From Arcuatula senhousia (Eukaryota; Mollusca; Bivalvia; Mytilida; Mytilidae), in assembly GCA_963971305.1 (NCBI GenBank), contig CAXARO010001032.1, positions 17,181 to 81,180 on the forward strand: 64,000 bases of DNA, written 5' to 3'. The first letter of the stretch is position 1. Each line of letters starts with the position of its first letter. Both the position numbers and the translations under genes were made by a program. Under the pieces are notes generated by a model. It saw only the letters and a program-made list of their open reading frames with translations. It ran no database searches and was not told the DNA's origin. Below are positions 11,993 to 23,000 of this stretch, in pieces.

Positions 11993-12030
11993 TCTACCAA
12001 AAATATTGAAAATGCCAAACACTGTATGAA

Positions 12031-13199
12031 TATGAAGAGCATAGAACAGTATAACCAAAAACACCAAACTGGGGAACCAAATTATTACTAAGATATTTTA
12101 AGTTGGTTTTATATTGACAATATAAAGTTTGTTGGATAGATGCCTTGGTTAGAATCAGCTATCTATTATAAATTGACTATGAACTGCTAGTATCACTATT
12201 TATGAAAACGAGGTAAGAACACATTTAAATAATATGAAAAATCAACACCCAAAAAAAATAAAATAAAAAAATAAAATAAAATGTTGGAGAGGATGAAACC
12301 CTAAACAGACATATTTTTTTTTTGGCCTTATACATGTAAGCTACGTAAAAGCAAACCTTTATTACTAGTTACATTTTTTTTGTTAATGACCTTTATTTTA
12401 GATGATAAGGTAAGTTTGTTTGGTTAAACAATTTAATTTCTAAAAAAAAAATTCTATAATATCTTCTACACAAAGACTTTGACTATTTGGTATGTATATA
12501 TTGTATTACAAAACATCTTAGGAGATGAGATAAATCCTCGATTTTAGAATGAAACCCTACAGCTTCTAGCACAAATTTTACTTCTGCCTATGACTTTGTA
12601 CTGGTACATGTATGTTGAGTTTAAATAATTTCTGCAATGTCAAATGACTCTGTCCACACAACATAATGGATTCCTTGTTTTTTTGTTTTGTTTCCCCCCC
12701 CCCCTTTTTTTTGGTTTTTACATCTAACCGAGTTCTAAATTGAAAGAATAGAGAAGTAGTTTTAAGGGAATTTAATCCTTTGTATCAAGGTTATATAATT
12801 TACTAATGCTAGTTTAAATGTGCGCAGGGAGTCGAAATAATTTCTACATATTTGGTAATGATCTTAAAGGATGTATTGTGTTTATCCCGCAATCATGTAA
12901 CACTTGATTTTTGCCTTTAATAAATAAAAAATCAGTGACTTTCAACAAACCAAATTTGGCCGGAAATAATACCACACAAATTTTCGTGCTACAAACGGAA
13001 CCGGTATTCTTCTACAATGTCCATTGATATTGTTGAAATGGGAAACTAAAAGCTTAAATGTCACTGGTTAGTACCAAAAATAGCATTTTGCTTCTATTTA
13101 TCATTTCAAGTAAAAAAAAATGGATAAGACCATAACGTTTCTTATCATACTATATATTCTAAGAATGTATCACTTTATTATTTCAAAATTTTTATAGGT
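12031..13199. other. Intergenic low-complexity stretch
   Basis: A-rich simple sequence (about 12250-12290) and a C/T run near 12687-12712. No gene or mobile element recognised. Confidence 0.3.
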
Positions 13200-13830
13200 T
13201 AAAGAAAAAACCATGACGACAGGTTCAGGTTTACTTTGTTCCGCCCAGTTCCCTGACCCAAGGAGTTCAATCGGCGACATTAAACCGTTGTTATTGAAAA
13301 CTTACAACGTGTCTGAAAACAATAAACAACATAGGTGACAGGATACGATCTACTACCGAACGATGACTTTTAGAAGATGGATATGCACCTTATGTTAATT
13401 ATTATGACAAACAGAGAGTCCTGAAGAAACAAATCAACACCGAATCGTGTAATCCTTTTGATGTCTGCTTTATAGATAACAACACAATCGCCATTTTAAC
13501 TCTGGTGTTCTCAGCAAATGAGGAGGATGATCTTTTTGTTGATATTGAAGATAACAAAGTCATAAAAAAGTTCATGTGGGAGTGGCGAATAAGAGACTCT
13601 GTTTTAGTAAGGTTTTGGTTATTGGTAATAGCTCGGAAAGGGGTGTCGAAATAGTTTTGATTGACAATTGGGAAAAAGGAACAATTGGAACCAAGATTAA
13701 AACAAAGGCAATAAGGGGAATCAAATATGATTCGCCGAAATAATGAAGGAGCAGTAGTCTGTTCTGACCAATCAGGAAACGTTAAATGGAGATATCAGGG
13801 TCCTTGTATTAAAAATGGGTCAAAGACAGA
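13200..13830 (+). pseudogene. TRIM/NHL-like gene relic, left part
   Basis: Pieces in several frames spell a bivalve-type TRIM/NHL C-terminal region: SAQFPDPRSSIGDIKPLLL at about 13240, PFDVCFIDNNTIAIL at about 13460, and EGAVVCSDQSGNVKWRYQ at about 13747-13798. These match the strand pattern of propellers such as that of the intact gene at 24967-26643, in the part before the final blades. Stops and frameshifts show it is dead. The sequence then runs into the Helentron end at 13834. The following blade reappears on the same strand beyond the Helentron at 22738, so the transposon split this exon. Confidence 0.7.
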
Positions 13831-15891
13831 AATGGCCGGATTTCGTTTAACAGGAAGTAGATGAAAGACAATGCTGATATTGGTTCTCATGTTACATGTA
13901 TAGGATCCTAATGCTGATGTTGCATACCAAATATCAAAATAAATTTGAGTAGTAAAAATATGTAATACGTGCAGGAAAATGTAGTTATGTATATTAAGGT
14001 TATATTTAGCTAAATTATGTTGATAATATGGCTTATTATCTTGGTCATTTATGTAATAATTAGAGTAACTAATATAAAATGTCAGTACATGTAGCTCATG
14101 ATTTAATACACATATGAAGTATATACATTTATCAAATACAAATCCATGTTCTTTTGTGGTCACTCCAGTAAGCTTCCTGGAATAAATGTGGTCCAGCTGA
14201 GAATGATAATCAGTTGTTTCATCATGTATTAATTGTAACAGCTGAAATTTTGTTTGCATTTCCTGAACAAATGTTTGTGGTTTGGTAAGGTCAACATTAA
14301 AATCTCCAAGAACAATCACATGATCCATATTGTCAGTTGAGATTATTACACTGCTAAGATGATCTAGAATTCTCTTAGGATTTGCTTTTGGATGTTTATA
14401 GACTGATATGATCAGAAAATCTTTATCATCTCTGTCCAATATTCTCAGTACTATGGACTCAAAGTCTCTATCATACAGTACTTCATGTGATGTTACTCTG
14501 ACAGAAGGTTTTATATATACCCGTGTACCACGATGTGGTCTTGTGTCAATATTGGTTGCTAAAACTTTATAGACTTGAGTAAAACCAGGAATAGTGGAGT
14601 CAACGTCATCTCCATCAACTTCCCATGTTTCTTGTAATATAAGTACATCTGACAGCAGGTTGAAATGATCTCCAGAAACATCTGAGATATGACCATGGAG
14701 TGAACGTGTATTATGGCACAAAACTAAAAGATGGTTTTCAATGTCTGGTAAGCTTGATTGTAAAATTAAAGTATTTTCAGTTCTTAATCTTTCCATTTCT
14801 TGTTTGACTAAGTCATCAACTTTTATTTTGGATTTATCAAAGTCTGTCAAGAACAGTCCAGATACTTTTGTGACGCGACTTAAGGCAACATAGACCATAT
14901 GAGAAGGCATTCTGCCTTTCATATTCACAACAGCATGTTGCAGAGATATTCCTTGTGCTTTGTGGATTGTCATGGCAGAAGATGGCTTTAGAGAGAACTG
15001 TTTGCGAACAACCAGAATGGACTTGTACTTTCCAACTTGAAACTGGCGATCAATTGGTTGTAAGGGTACCCAAGTTCTATTGATATCTGGGGAAAACATT
15101 TTCTTCATTTTCTGTCTCATTGATTTTCCTATTTCTTGATCTTCAAACTTCACCCATATAACTACAGGTTTTCTTTCAACTATCTTAAAGCTTTTCACAA
15201 CACAAGTTGCTCCATTGGTCAGACCATCTTCAGTATCTATGTTATGGGTTATCATATATTTTCCAGAGATTTTGATTTGAAGAGATTGTTGACGATTTTG
15301 AGTCTTTTGAGGGGGAAGATCTTTAGCAATGTCCAGAACTTTAGATTTAATAGTGGGTCCAACATCACCAATAGTGTAATCTGCAGCATATGAAACACAT
15401 CCTGGTTGATCAATGCTCTCAAGACAACTTGTGTTATGGTCATCCACTTGTTTGTTTGTTGCGAATAAATAGATAATGTTTTCATTTTGCTCTTGATTTG
15501 GTTGGCATTCAGTTCTTGGGAGAAGCATGTCAACATCAGATTCACTGTGCTTTCCTTCCCTGATCCTGTTCAACACATGAGCAAAATCAGCATCATCCCT
15601 TTGTCGCATGACTGTTTGTAGCTCATATAAACTGATGAGATCTTGCCAAACGTTTGGTGCCAGTGAACTATATCCGGATTCAGAATTTTGAAATATCCAC
15701 TTGTCCATCACAGGTCGTAACTGAAACAGATCACCAACCAAAAGAAGACTGATTCCCCCAAAATGTTTCTCTGTTCCAAAGATTTCTTTCAAACGGTTGT
15801 TGAGAAAGTTGAAGAAGTTACACCCCATCATGGAAATTTCATCAATGATCAGGATTTTCAAATTTGAGAATTTACAACGTAGTGAATTCAA
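13795..15891 (-). pseudogene. Helentron Pif1-like helicase plus EEP endonuclease region
   Basis: This 698-residue frame, which stays open upstream to about 16060, holds two domains. Pif1/RecD-type helicase: motif Ia TGKAAYN just upstream (about 15980-16000), Walker B LIIDEIS at residues 14-20, motif III GDLFQLRPV at 53-61, and C-terminal motif YVALSRV at 334-340. Endonuclease (EEP fold, the Helentron hallmark): QETW at 420-423, GDFNVD at 529-534, LDHIY at 566-570. The usual closing Ser-Asp-His motif is not visible after residue 580. The frame there drifts into non-coding sequence, through the terminal inverted repeat and into the host flank, so the endonuclease is truncated. The Walker A (P-loop) expected just before VLKSVYQALLRFYDTQPGQ is missing at the junction with the Rep frame (about 16060-16125), which is also frameshifted. 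Confidence 0.85.
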
Positions 15892-16048
15892 GGTACTATG
15901 GTCAAGTTTTGTGTACGATGTAAGTGAATGGTTTGCAGGTATGTGAAACAGAGAGTGTAATGTATTGCCTTTAACATTGTATGCAGCTTTACCTGTAGTA
16001 GCGCCAATAACTACTCTAATGTCATCTGGGTTCTGACCAGGTTGTGTA

Positions 16049-17998
16049 TCATAGAAGCGAAGTAGAGCTTGGTAAACTGATTTTAGAACATGGTGTTGTG
16101 CAAACTTTCACTGCATAGAGAATGTGATATAAGAAACATCTCTGCTCTTTGTTCAATGACCGTAAAAGAGAGTAATAGTCTTTATCAGTAAGTCTATTCT
16201 TGATAAGTGCTTCAGTAGTTTCAGAAGCTGGTATCAATCCCATGTCAAATGCTACATCATAATTTGCATGTGTGGATGTCTGAGGTTGTAATAGTTGCAT
16301 GTCTGGAGCATCACATTCTAAAGTACTAGCATCGTCTTCAGTTTGACGAGAGTTTGGTGCAACAGTGTCCATAGCATCATCAACTTGCTCTTCTTGTAAC
16401 GTCTGACATATGTTTGCTAATGTCTCTCCATATTTGTCAAAGCTTTGTCTGACTTTTTCAATTGTATCTTTCACTTGTTCAAAACGAGATTTGTATGAAT
16501 CACAGGTCTGGTGAAGGTTATGTTCTTCTGTCCAAGGATGAAAAAGAAGAAGCTGCTCTCTATAGTAATTGTTTGGATCTTTTTCAATAGAATACTTGAC
16601 ATATCTCAATATCTTTGGTTTACTTCTCTTAATGAGCTTTTGACCATCCCCAAGTTCTATTTCATATCCCGACGGGATATCCTCTATTGAGTTGTCTGTT
16701 GTATCTATCTCTAATTCATCTTCTTTAGAAGTTTGTCGCTTTCTGTATGATCTATCAAACCAAGCAGCAAACTCTGCTAAAGTAATATTTTTGAGAAAGA
16801 CTGGTCTGTTGGCATATCTCTCAATCAATCCTGAACATGTAACCTCAGTGGAATCATCTGGTAGCTTGTTTAAGACATCTGTAGGTTTTAGCAGATGAAT
16901 ACGTTGCTCTGGTGGTGATGAGTTTACAAATAGAACCTGTCTGGAACTTTGTGTGAGCGGCATTTGTAATAGAAGATAGACAGCATCTTGGGCTGATATT
17001 TCACAGTGGTTCAGGAATTTGTTGGATATAATCTGAAGCTTCTTGCGAATTGAGTAGTTGCCTGCATTTGCCTCACGACAAGCTTCCTGTAACAACAAAC
17101 CCATACCTCTCTGGGATTTCATCATGTAACTTGCAATGTATGCACACACAGCCCATGGATCCAACACAAATTGAATATCGGTGTTTGCCTTCCATATCTG
17201 AAGCAACTTTGGGTTATAATTGTTAGTACGTATATCTGCAATGTCCCGCTTTAGAAATATTTTAGTTTTGTCCAGAGAAGATCTCAAAGCGAGAAGATAC
17301 TGCTGTTTGTCTAATCGGCATTTATCCAAGAAATCAATGAAACTCATTGTTTCCTCCTTTTTGACTTCTTTTAACAAATCCTGGATGGTGGCATAGTTTT
17401 GTTTGTGATGTAAGATTTCATTTTTTGACATTTCAGATGGAAGTGGCTCCAAAATACGCGTCTCCTCCATTGGTGGAAGAGGGAAACCAAAGCGACATAC
17501 TTTTTTGTTTTTGTTATGACAGGATCTTGTATGTGAATGGTGTTGCAACTTTAAAAGGTTTTGAAAATCTTCTGATGTAGATGATGATGTACATGAAATG
17601 ACGCTGTCAATAAACCTAATCACTTCTTCTTCCTTAGACTGTCCATAGATGGGCGCATCTTTTACCCAAAAAAGAGAATGGAGATGAGGTGAGCCACGTT
17701 GTTGAAATTCAACTCTTATAAAATAATCAATAACCTGGCCAATAGGACTGTCTTCTGATAAAAGGATGTCATGTAAGAATAAATCTGAGCGATAATGAAA
17801 GAATCGAGCACAGGTAACAGGATCTCTTTGTATCAATTCACTCTTTTCCATCCAAGTCATATTTGCAACAGTTTCCATGATAGCATCTTTGTTTTGCTTT
17901 AAGGCTAGCTGTAGGAGAAGGTCGTTCCATTTCGTTTCTGCTGCTGAAAGGGTAAGAAAAAATGTAGGAAGCCCAATCTGGTTTATCATTGCAAACAA
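16049..17998 (-). pseudogene. Helentron Rep (HUH nuclease) region
   Basis: 649 residues. The start FAMINQIGLPTFFLTLSAAE is the conserved opening of the Helitron-like N domain. The HUH metal-binding motif is at residues 105-107 (RGSPHLHSLFW), a Cys/His-rich segment ending in CRFGFP lies near 160-173, and the paired catalytic tyrosines are Y287 and Y291 (AYIASYMMK). Rep nicks and joins single strands during rolling-circle transposition. The frame is separated from the upstream N-terminal piece only by one in-frame TAG (17999-18007 region, after YFQSKQ). At its C-terminal end the reading frame shifts where the helicase P-loop should begin. The Rep active site itself looks intact. Confidence 0.88.
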
Positions 17999-18001
17999 TT
18001 C

Positions 18002-18859
18002 CTACTGTTTACTTTGAAAATATGGTGGAGATGATCTTAATGTTTTTAGAATATTGAACCCTTCATCATGTCTAATGATGGCATCAACTCCTCCTGGTTG
18101 TTTTAATTGTCCTGCTGTTAATTTGTTACCCTTACTTTTTCGTAGTGCTGTCATTGTAATGTCCCGTACTTGCAAGGTTTGCAATTTTTTCAACTTAAAG
18201 AAAATGTTTGCTGTACTATTTGCAAAGCGCCTGTCAGAATGGCGTAATTCTGCCTTACAAATAGTGCTATACTTCACAGGATTATCGTTTTTTGGTCTCT
18301 TCTGTCCAGCAAACAAAACTGGAAAAGCTTTTTCTTCAGCATAGGTGTCCATGTATAAACTTAATGGAAGATTTTTTTCTCCAGGAGCTATTTGAACAGC
18401 ATGTTTTCCATCATCAGTAAAATCAACATTCTGCAATAATGTGTCTCTGTTACCAGCAGCAAACAACTCCTCATCACCAACTTCGTTCCAGTCATCTTCA
18501 TCATCTTTTTCTAGCTCTGGAATTTGTTCTTGTTCTTCTTCATTTGTCCTGTAGTCAACTTCATCAGCCTCTCCAACTTCATTGACCCACCCTTTATCAA
18601 TACTTATACCTTCTTCTTTGTACAATTCACTATTCTCTACAAAATATTTACTTATGTCATATATCACTTTAGGACGAACTGTTTCATATATATAAGAAGA
18701 TTTGTATCTAGAACGTCTTTTAAACTGTAAGTGGATTGTTGAAGTGTTGTCAAATCTTCTTGGTAATGATTCAATCACAGAAGACGGATTCATTGGAACA
18801 TTAACTGTTGTTCCAAAAATGCCATACTGTTTTCCAACGCCAAGCTGTTTGATTTGCAT
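18002..18859 (-). pseudogene. Helentron polyprotein segment before Rep
   Basis: 285 residues starting at MQIKQLGVG. An acidic stretch (EEEQEQIPELEKDDEDDW, about 105-125) is followed by a region typical of what precedes the Helitron N domain (LPLSLYMDTYAEEKAFPVLF; about 165-260). The frame ends in TAG directly before ELFAMINQIG, the start of the Rep frame, so one nonsense change separates them. Its apparent Met is not a real start: upstream coding sequence ends RCTALRIPFM on the other side of the retroposon at 18870-19365, and the two parts join in frame through the duplicated target site. Confidence 0.8.
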
Positions 18860-18869
18860 GAAAGGAATA

Positions 18870-19365
18870 GTGAGTGAGTGAGTGAGTGAGTTGGTGTTTT
18901 ACGCCCGTGCAACGCTATATAGGTTATTTACAGGCGATGAACATGAAAAGGGTGATAAAATGAACATGAAATGATGATGATAAATGAAATATGGGGGTGG
19001 GATGGGAAACAAAGGACCGGTAAATTTTGAAGAACCACAGGAAAAGGGGAGAGGTGGGTAGGGGCGGAAAATTTAGCCTATGTGGTGCACCACTTGGCGG
19101 TCCACAAAGGGGTCTTTTACGTGCATGAAGCGTGGCACTCTCCACACACGTTGGCCCACTATGGTCGGCGGTCAGGGTTTCCGTATTATAGACCTGACAA
19201 TCCCCGCGGACGAGGGCCACCCTATTCAGCCACCTAGGGTACACACTTGGTCGCTCTGTGGGCTGAGCACTGACCCGACGTCAGAATCCCAAGACCCTTA
19301 GTCGCCTCTTACGACAAGCTAGGCTCTGCTGCGGGCCTATTCGCCACCCGGGCCCCGCACGGGAC
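18870..19365 (-). mobile_element. SINE-like retroposon type B with 14-bp target duplication
   Basis: 496 bp between identical direct repeats GCATGAAAGGAATA (18856-18869 and 19366-19379). On the minus strand it runs from the head block GTCCCGTGCGGGGCCCGGGT to a (CACT)n-type tail (18870-18895 on the plus strand shows GTGAGTGAGTGAG). It shares the head and some middle blocks with type A copies but differs in most of the body and in the tail. It inserted into Helentron coding sequence. The sharp target duplication suggests a fairly recent event. Confidence 0.88.
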
Positions 19366-19379
19366 GCATGAAAGGAATA

Positions 19380-21539
19380 CGCAATGCAGTACAACGTTCC
19401 TTGTTTGACTTGGCATTTTCCATTACTTTATATCTTGGATTTTTTCTTTTTTTCTGTCTAGTGACATTTCGCTTTTTATTTTCACTGTCTCTGTAAACAT
19501 CATCACCTCTTTTATCCGCTCGTGTTTTATTTCGTTTTTTTGTTTTCATTGTCCTTAAAAACATCATCGCCTCTTTTATCAGCTCGTGTTTTATTTCGTT
19601 TTTTGTTTTCATTGTCCCGATAATCATCATTCATCCTTTTATTAGCTCGTATTGTGTTTTCATTGCTTCTGTAAACATCATCACCTCTTTTATCTGCTCT
19701 TGTTTTATTACGTTTTTTGTTTTCATTGTCCCGATAATCATCATCCTTCCTTTTATTAGCTCGTATTGTGTTTTCATTGCTTCTGTAAACATCATCACCT
19801 CTTTTATCCGCTCTTGTTTTATTACGTTTTTTGTTTTCATTGTCCTGATAATCATCATCCTTCCTTTTGTCTGCTCGCTTTTTGCTTTCATTGCTTCTGT
19901 AAACATCATCACCTCTTTTATCGCCCCTTGTTTTATTACGTTTTTTGTTTTCACTGTCCCGATAATCATCATCCTTCCTTTTGTCTGCTCGCTTTTTGTT
20001 TTCAATATCCCTATAATTTACATCTTTTCGTTTATTTGCTAGACTTCTGTTTCGTTTCAGATTTTCAGCAGCTCTGAATTCCTCACTTTTTCTTTTTTCT
20101 GCCCTAGCTTTGTTTCTTCTCTCATTTTCCTGCTGGCGTTTAAAAGGATCATTTCGAAAATTATGTTTTGAATTCTTCTGTTTTGTTCCAGTAGAAATGT
20201 CAGAAAGTAATTCAGATGAACCATCAGTTATAGCATTAGTGTAGGTTGGAAACATCCGAATGACCTTATGCTTTAGGCAATATTGAAGATTCTCTCTTAT
20301 TGTATGCGGGATAAAATTCTTGGTTTCTGGTGGCACTCCTAAATATACGCTGAAAGCAAATGCAACAGAAAATGCACCACAAGTTGGATCCATTAGTTGT
20401 TGTGTGACATTAGGATACTGTGCATTATTGGCTAAATGGGTTCCATAGAGAAGTACCAACTGTGGATGTATACTGACCCTATGCTGTGGATGACTAAGTG
20501 AATCATACACATGAAGTTGGTCTGTCATTGGATCATAGTATGATGTCATCCAATGTTGTGTGATATAATGGAAATTTATTGCAGGTTTCAGTGTAGAAAT
20601 CAATGGATGATCACTGGCATTAGTTCTTGTCATCATTTCAACTTGTATGGCAGCTGGAGACATTGTTCCAATCTCAAAGCGACCTGCCACATCATTTGCC
20701 TTTATGAGCTGTATGGCAGCCATCATAATTTCGTCACCAATATATGTATTTTTTACGCCTGCAAGAAGTGAAAGGAGGTCCCCATTAAAAAGAACATACT
20801 CATTCTTGGTTTTATTATGTTGTTTGGTCTTATTATGGTGCTCAGTGAGTTTTGTCCTTGTACTGTTTGTTTGTTGTGTCTTTGCACTGTTAGCTTGCTG
20901 TGTACTAGTTTGTTGTTTCTTTGCTCTGTCAGCTTGCGTCCTTGCATTGATAGTTTGTTGTGTCTTTTTGGTGTTAGTCTCAGTTGTTTGTGGTATCTTG
21001 GCGCTGTTAATTTCAGTAGTTTGTTGTGTCTTTGCACTGTTAATTTGTTGTGTACTAGTTTGTTGTGTTTTTGCATTGTCAGCTTGTGTCCTTGCACTGT
21101 CAGCTTGCATCCTTGCATTGATAGTTTGTTGTTTCTTAACACTGTTAGCTTGTTGTGTCCTTGCACTGTTTGTTTGTTGTGTCTTTGCACTGTAAGCTTG
21201 CTGTGTACTAGTTTGTTGTTTCTTTGCTCTGTCAGCTTGCGTCCTTGCATTGATAGTTTGTTGTGTCTTTTTGGTGTTAGTCTCAGTTGTTTGTGGTATC
21301 TTGGCGCTGTTAATTTCAGTAGTTTGTTGTGTCTTTGCACTGTTAATTTGTTGTGTCCTTCCACTGTCTGCTTGTACTGTCCTTGCACTGTTAGCTTGTT
21401 GTGATGTTCCATTGTTAATCTCAGTAGTTTCTTGTTTCTTTTCACTGTCTGTTCTCTTTTGATTTTTTGCTTCACTCTCTTTCTTGCGTCTCTCTCTTTT
21501 TTTCTGCTCAAGTGACTTCTTTCTTTTTGGCATCTTCAC
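19380..21539 (-). pseudogene. Helentron N-terminal part with Ulp1-like cysteine protease
   Basis: The ATG at 21539 gives MPKRKKSLEQKKRERR, a typical basic Helitron N-terminus, and a 670-residue frame. Residues about 40-230 are Gln/Thr-rich repeats (QQTNSAKT-like) that include an internal duplication of about 100 residues. Residues about 245-430 are a Ulp1/C48-type protease with a complete set of likely active residues: H327 (QHW), D344 (VYDS), Q379 and C385 (DPTCGAF). Such proteases occur in Helentrons and may process the polyprotein. Residues about 440-670 are 38-residue basic repeats (114-bp period). A run of seven Ts at 19535-19541, against six in sister units, shifts the frame; it continues at 19381-19630 to RCTALRIPFM at the SINE-like insertion. 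Confidence 0.8.
19640..20010 (-). repeat. 114-bp coding tandem repeats
   Basis: Units of 114 bp (38 codons; for example TCTGTAAACATCATCACC starting at 19668 and 19782) encode basic, Asp/Asn-rich peptide repeats such as KRGDDVYRSNE. Helitron proteins often have similar repeats ahead of the N domain. The length polymorphism this invites may explain the nearby frameshift. Confidence 0.75.
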
Positions 21540-21970
21540 ACTATTTTATACCTAAAAGAATCCATACACATTAAAAATACAGCTTAAATGTTATCAAATG
21601 GTATGTACAGCTATTTCCATTCATTAAAAGTTTTCATTTATTTTATGATAATTTATTGAAATGCATACTCTATTATATAAATCTATGATTTATCTTGCTA
21701 CAAATATTTATATATCTAATGAGAAATGTTTACAGTTTATATCTTAAAGAAAATAAACAAAAAGCAAAATGAAAACAGCTGAACATCATGTGATAACAAA
21801 GAGGTGATTGTTTTTGTCAGTCTAATTGGATCCTTAATGATCTGAAAAAGAAAACAAATATGAAATAAGTATTGCAAGTCAAACATTTCCAAAAATATGG
21901 ATGGAATAAACAACAGAATTTAACTACGTCAATAAAAAGGAAGTTGACAAATGACAGAACTACATGCATT
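21540..21970. other. Helentron 5' leader region
   Basis: Non-coding, AT-rich sequence between the first ATG (21539, minus) and the tandem repeats. No promoter element could be assigned. Confidence 0.3.
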
Positions 21971-22652
21971 ACGAAAATTTTTTACATTTGGACATTAATG
22001 TCAAAAATTAACTAAGTCGGTAAACAGTAAGTAGGTGAGTGACAGACCTGAAATCATATCCCACATTATGGGACCTCACCCTGATGCTGTATACCAAATA
22101 TCAAGTGGCTGTGATTAGTAGTTGCTGAAAAAACTGTTACGAAAATTTTCTACATTTGGACATTAATGTAAAAAATTAACTAAGTCGGTAAACAGGAAGT
22201 AGGTGAGTGACAGACCTGAAATCATATCCCACGTTATGGGACCTCACCCTGATGCTGTATACCAAATATCAAGTGGCTGTGATTAGTAGTTGCTGAGAAA
22301 ACTGTTACGAAAATTTTCTACATTTGGACATTAATGTAAAAAATTAACTAAGTCGGTAAACAGGAAGTAGGTGAGTGACAGACCTGAAATCATATCCCAC
22401 GTTATGGGACCTCATCCTGATGCTGTATACCAAATATCAAGTGGCTGTGATTAGTAGTTGCTGAGAAAACTGTTACGAAAATTTTCTACATTTGGACATT
22501 AATGTAAAAAATTAACTAAGTCGGTAGACAGGAAGTAGGTGAGTGACAGACCTGAAATCATATCCCACGTTATGGGACCTCACCCTGATGCTGTATACCA
22601 AATATCAAGTGGCTGTGATTAGTAGTTGCTGAGAAAACTGTTACGAAAATTT
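21971..22652 (+). repeat. 168-bp tandem repeats in the Helentron end
   Basis: Four units with an exact 168-bp spacing (equivalent points 22021, 22189, 22357, 22525), each containing AAACAGGAAGTAGGTGAGTG (first and fourth with a substitution), ATACCAAATATCAAGT and TGTTACGAAAATTTT. They are more than about 95 percent alike by eye. A GC-rich run of CCCGCC units (22653-22690) follows. The same unit type, diverged, occurs at 9262-9760, 13849-13950 and 36715-36840. Confidence 0.9.
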
Positions 22653-22708
22653 TTCCCCGCCCGCACGCCGCCCGCCGCCCGCCCGTCCGACATTCACCAT
22701 TTTATAAC

Positions 22709-22735
22709 CCGGATTTTTCACTCCGTGAAATCCGG
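22709..22735. other. Helentron terminal hairpin
   Basis: CCGGA, two bulged T, TTTCAC, loop TCC, GTGAAA, TCCGG: an 11-pair stem at the element end. Its right arm is complementary to the other element end at 13834-13844. Terminal hairpins of this kind mark Helitron/Helentron ends. Confidence 0.8.
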
Positions 22736-22737
22736 CC

Positions 22738-23000
22738 AAAAACGTTCGCGAAAATTGTTGGTGATCGTTGGTTTTATGTTTGTGGCATATCATGACAGTA
22801 GTTCTGTTGTAGTTATATCTCATGACAGACAAGCCAGTAGGTTGATCCTCAGTCCGAATCAAGGATAAAACAAACCTCTTGCTCTTGTGTTTGTCAATTG
22901 ACCGTGATCAAAGAAAACTGTTGTGTTGTAATAAGGACGAAAGTAATCAAATCACAGTGGAAACTATGTTACTTTGCAATCTTCAAAAAAACTTTGATGT
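22738..23000 (+). pseudogene. TRIM/NHL-like gene relic, right part
   Basis: Directly after the Helentron end the plus strand reads FMFVAYHDSSSVVVISHD (about 22769-22825) and, in a shifted frame, DRDQRKLLCCNKDESNQ (about 22900-22950). These are the last blades of a TRIM/NHL-type propeller. It follows in order from the blade that ends at about 13798, with the same strand and a compatible position in the fold. Stops and a frameshift show it is a pseudogene. Confidence 0.65.

Larger units (their letters stand above)
13834..22737 (-). mobile_element. Helentron (autonomous-type Helitron), decayed
   Basis: An 8.9-kb element bounded by an 11-bp inverted repeat: GGCCGGATTTC at 13834-13844 and GAAATCCGGCC at 22727-22737. 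The right repeat is one arm of a hairpin (22709-22735). One diverged repeat unit lies inside the left end (13849-13950) and four 168-bp units inside the right end. On the minus strand it once encoded what looks like a single long polyprotein: polar repeats, Ulp1-like protease, more repeats, Helitron N-domain, HUH Rep, Pif1-type helicase and an exonuclease-endonuclease-phosphatase domain. Helicase plus endonuclease and a hairpin-complementary end define Helentrons. It carries a nonsense codon, a frameshift, a helicase deletion and a retroposon. Confidence 0.85.

Noticed and set aside
18405..18570. CTGATGA-type strings in the Helentron coding strand
   Set aside because: They are codons of the acidic segment and have no hammerhead stems.
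20647..21195. Open plus-strand frames rich in Cys, Leu and Val opposite the Helentron protease region
   Set aside because: Mirror frames of the Gln/Thr repeat region on the minus strand; low complexity and no start context.
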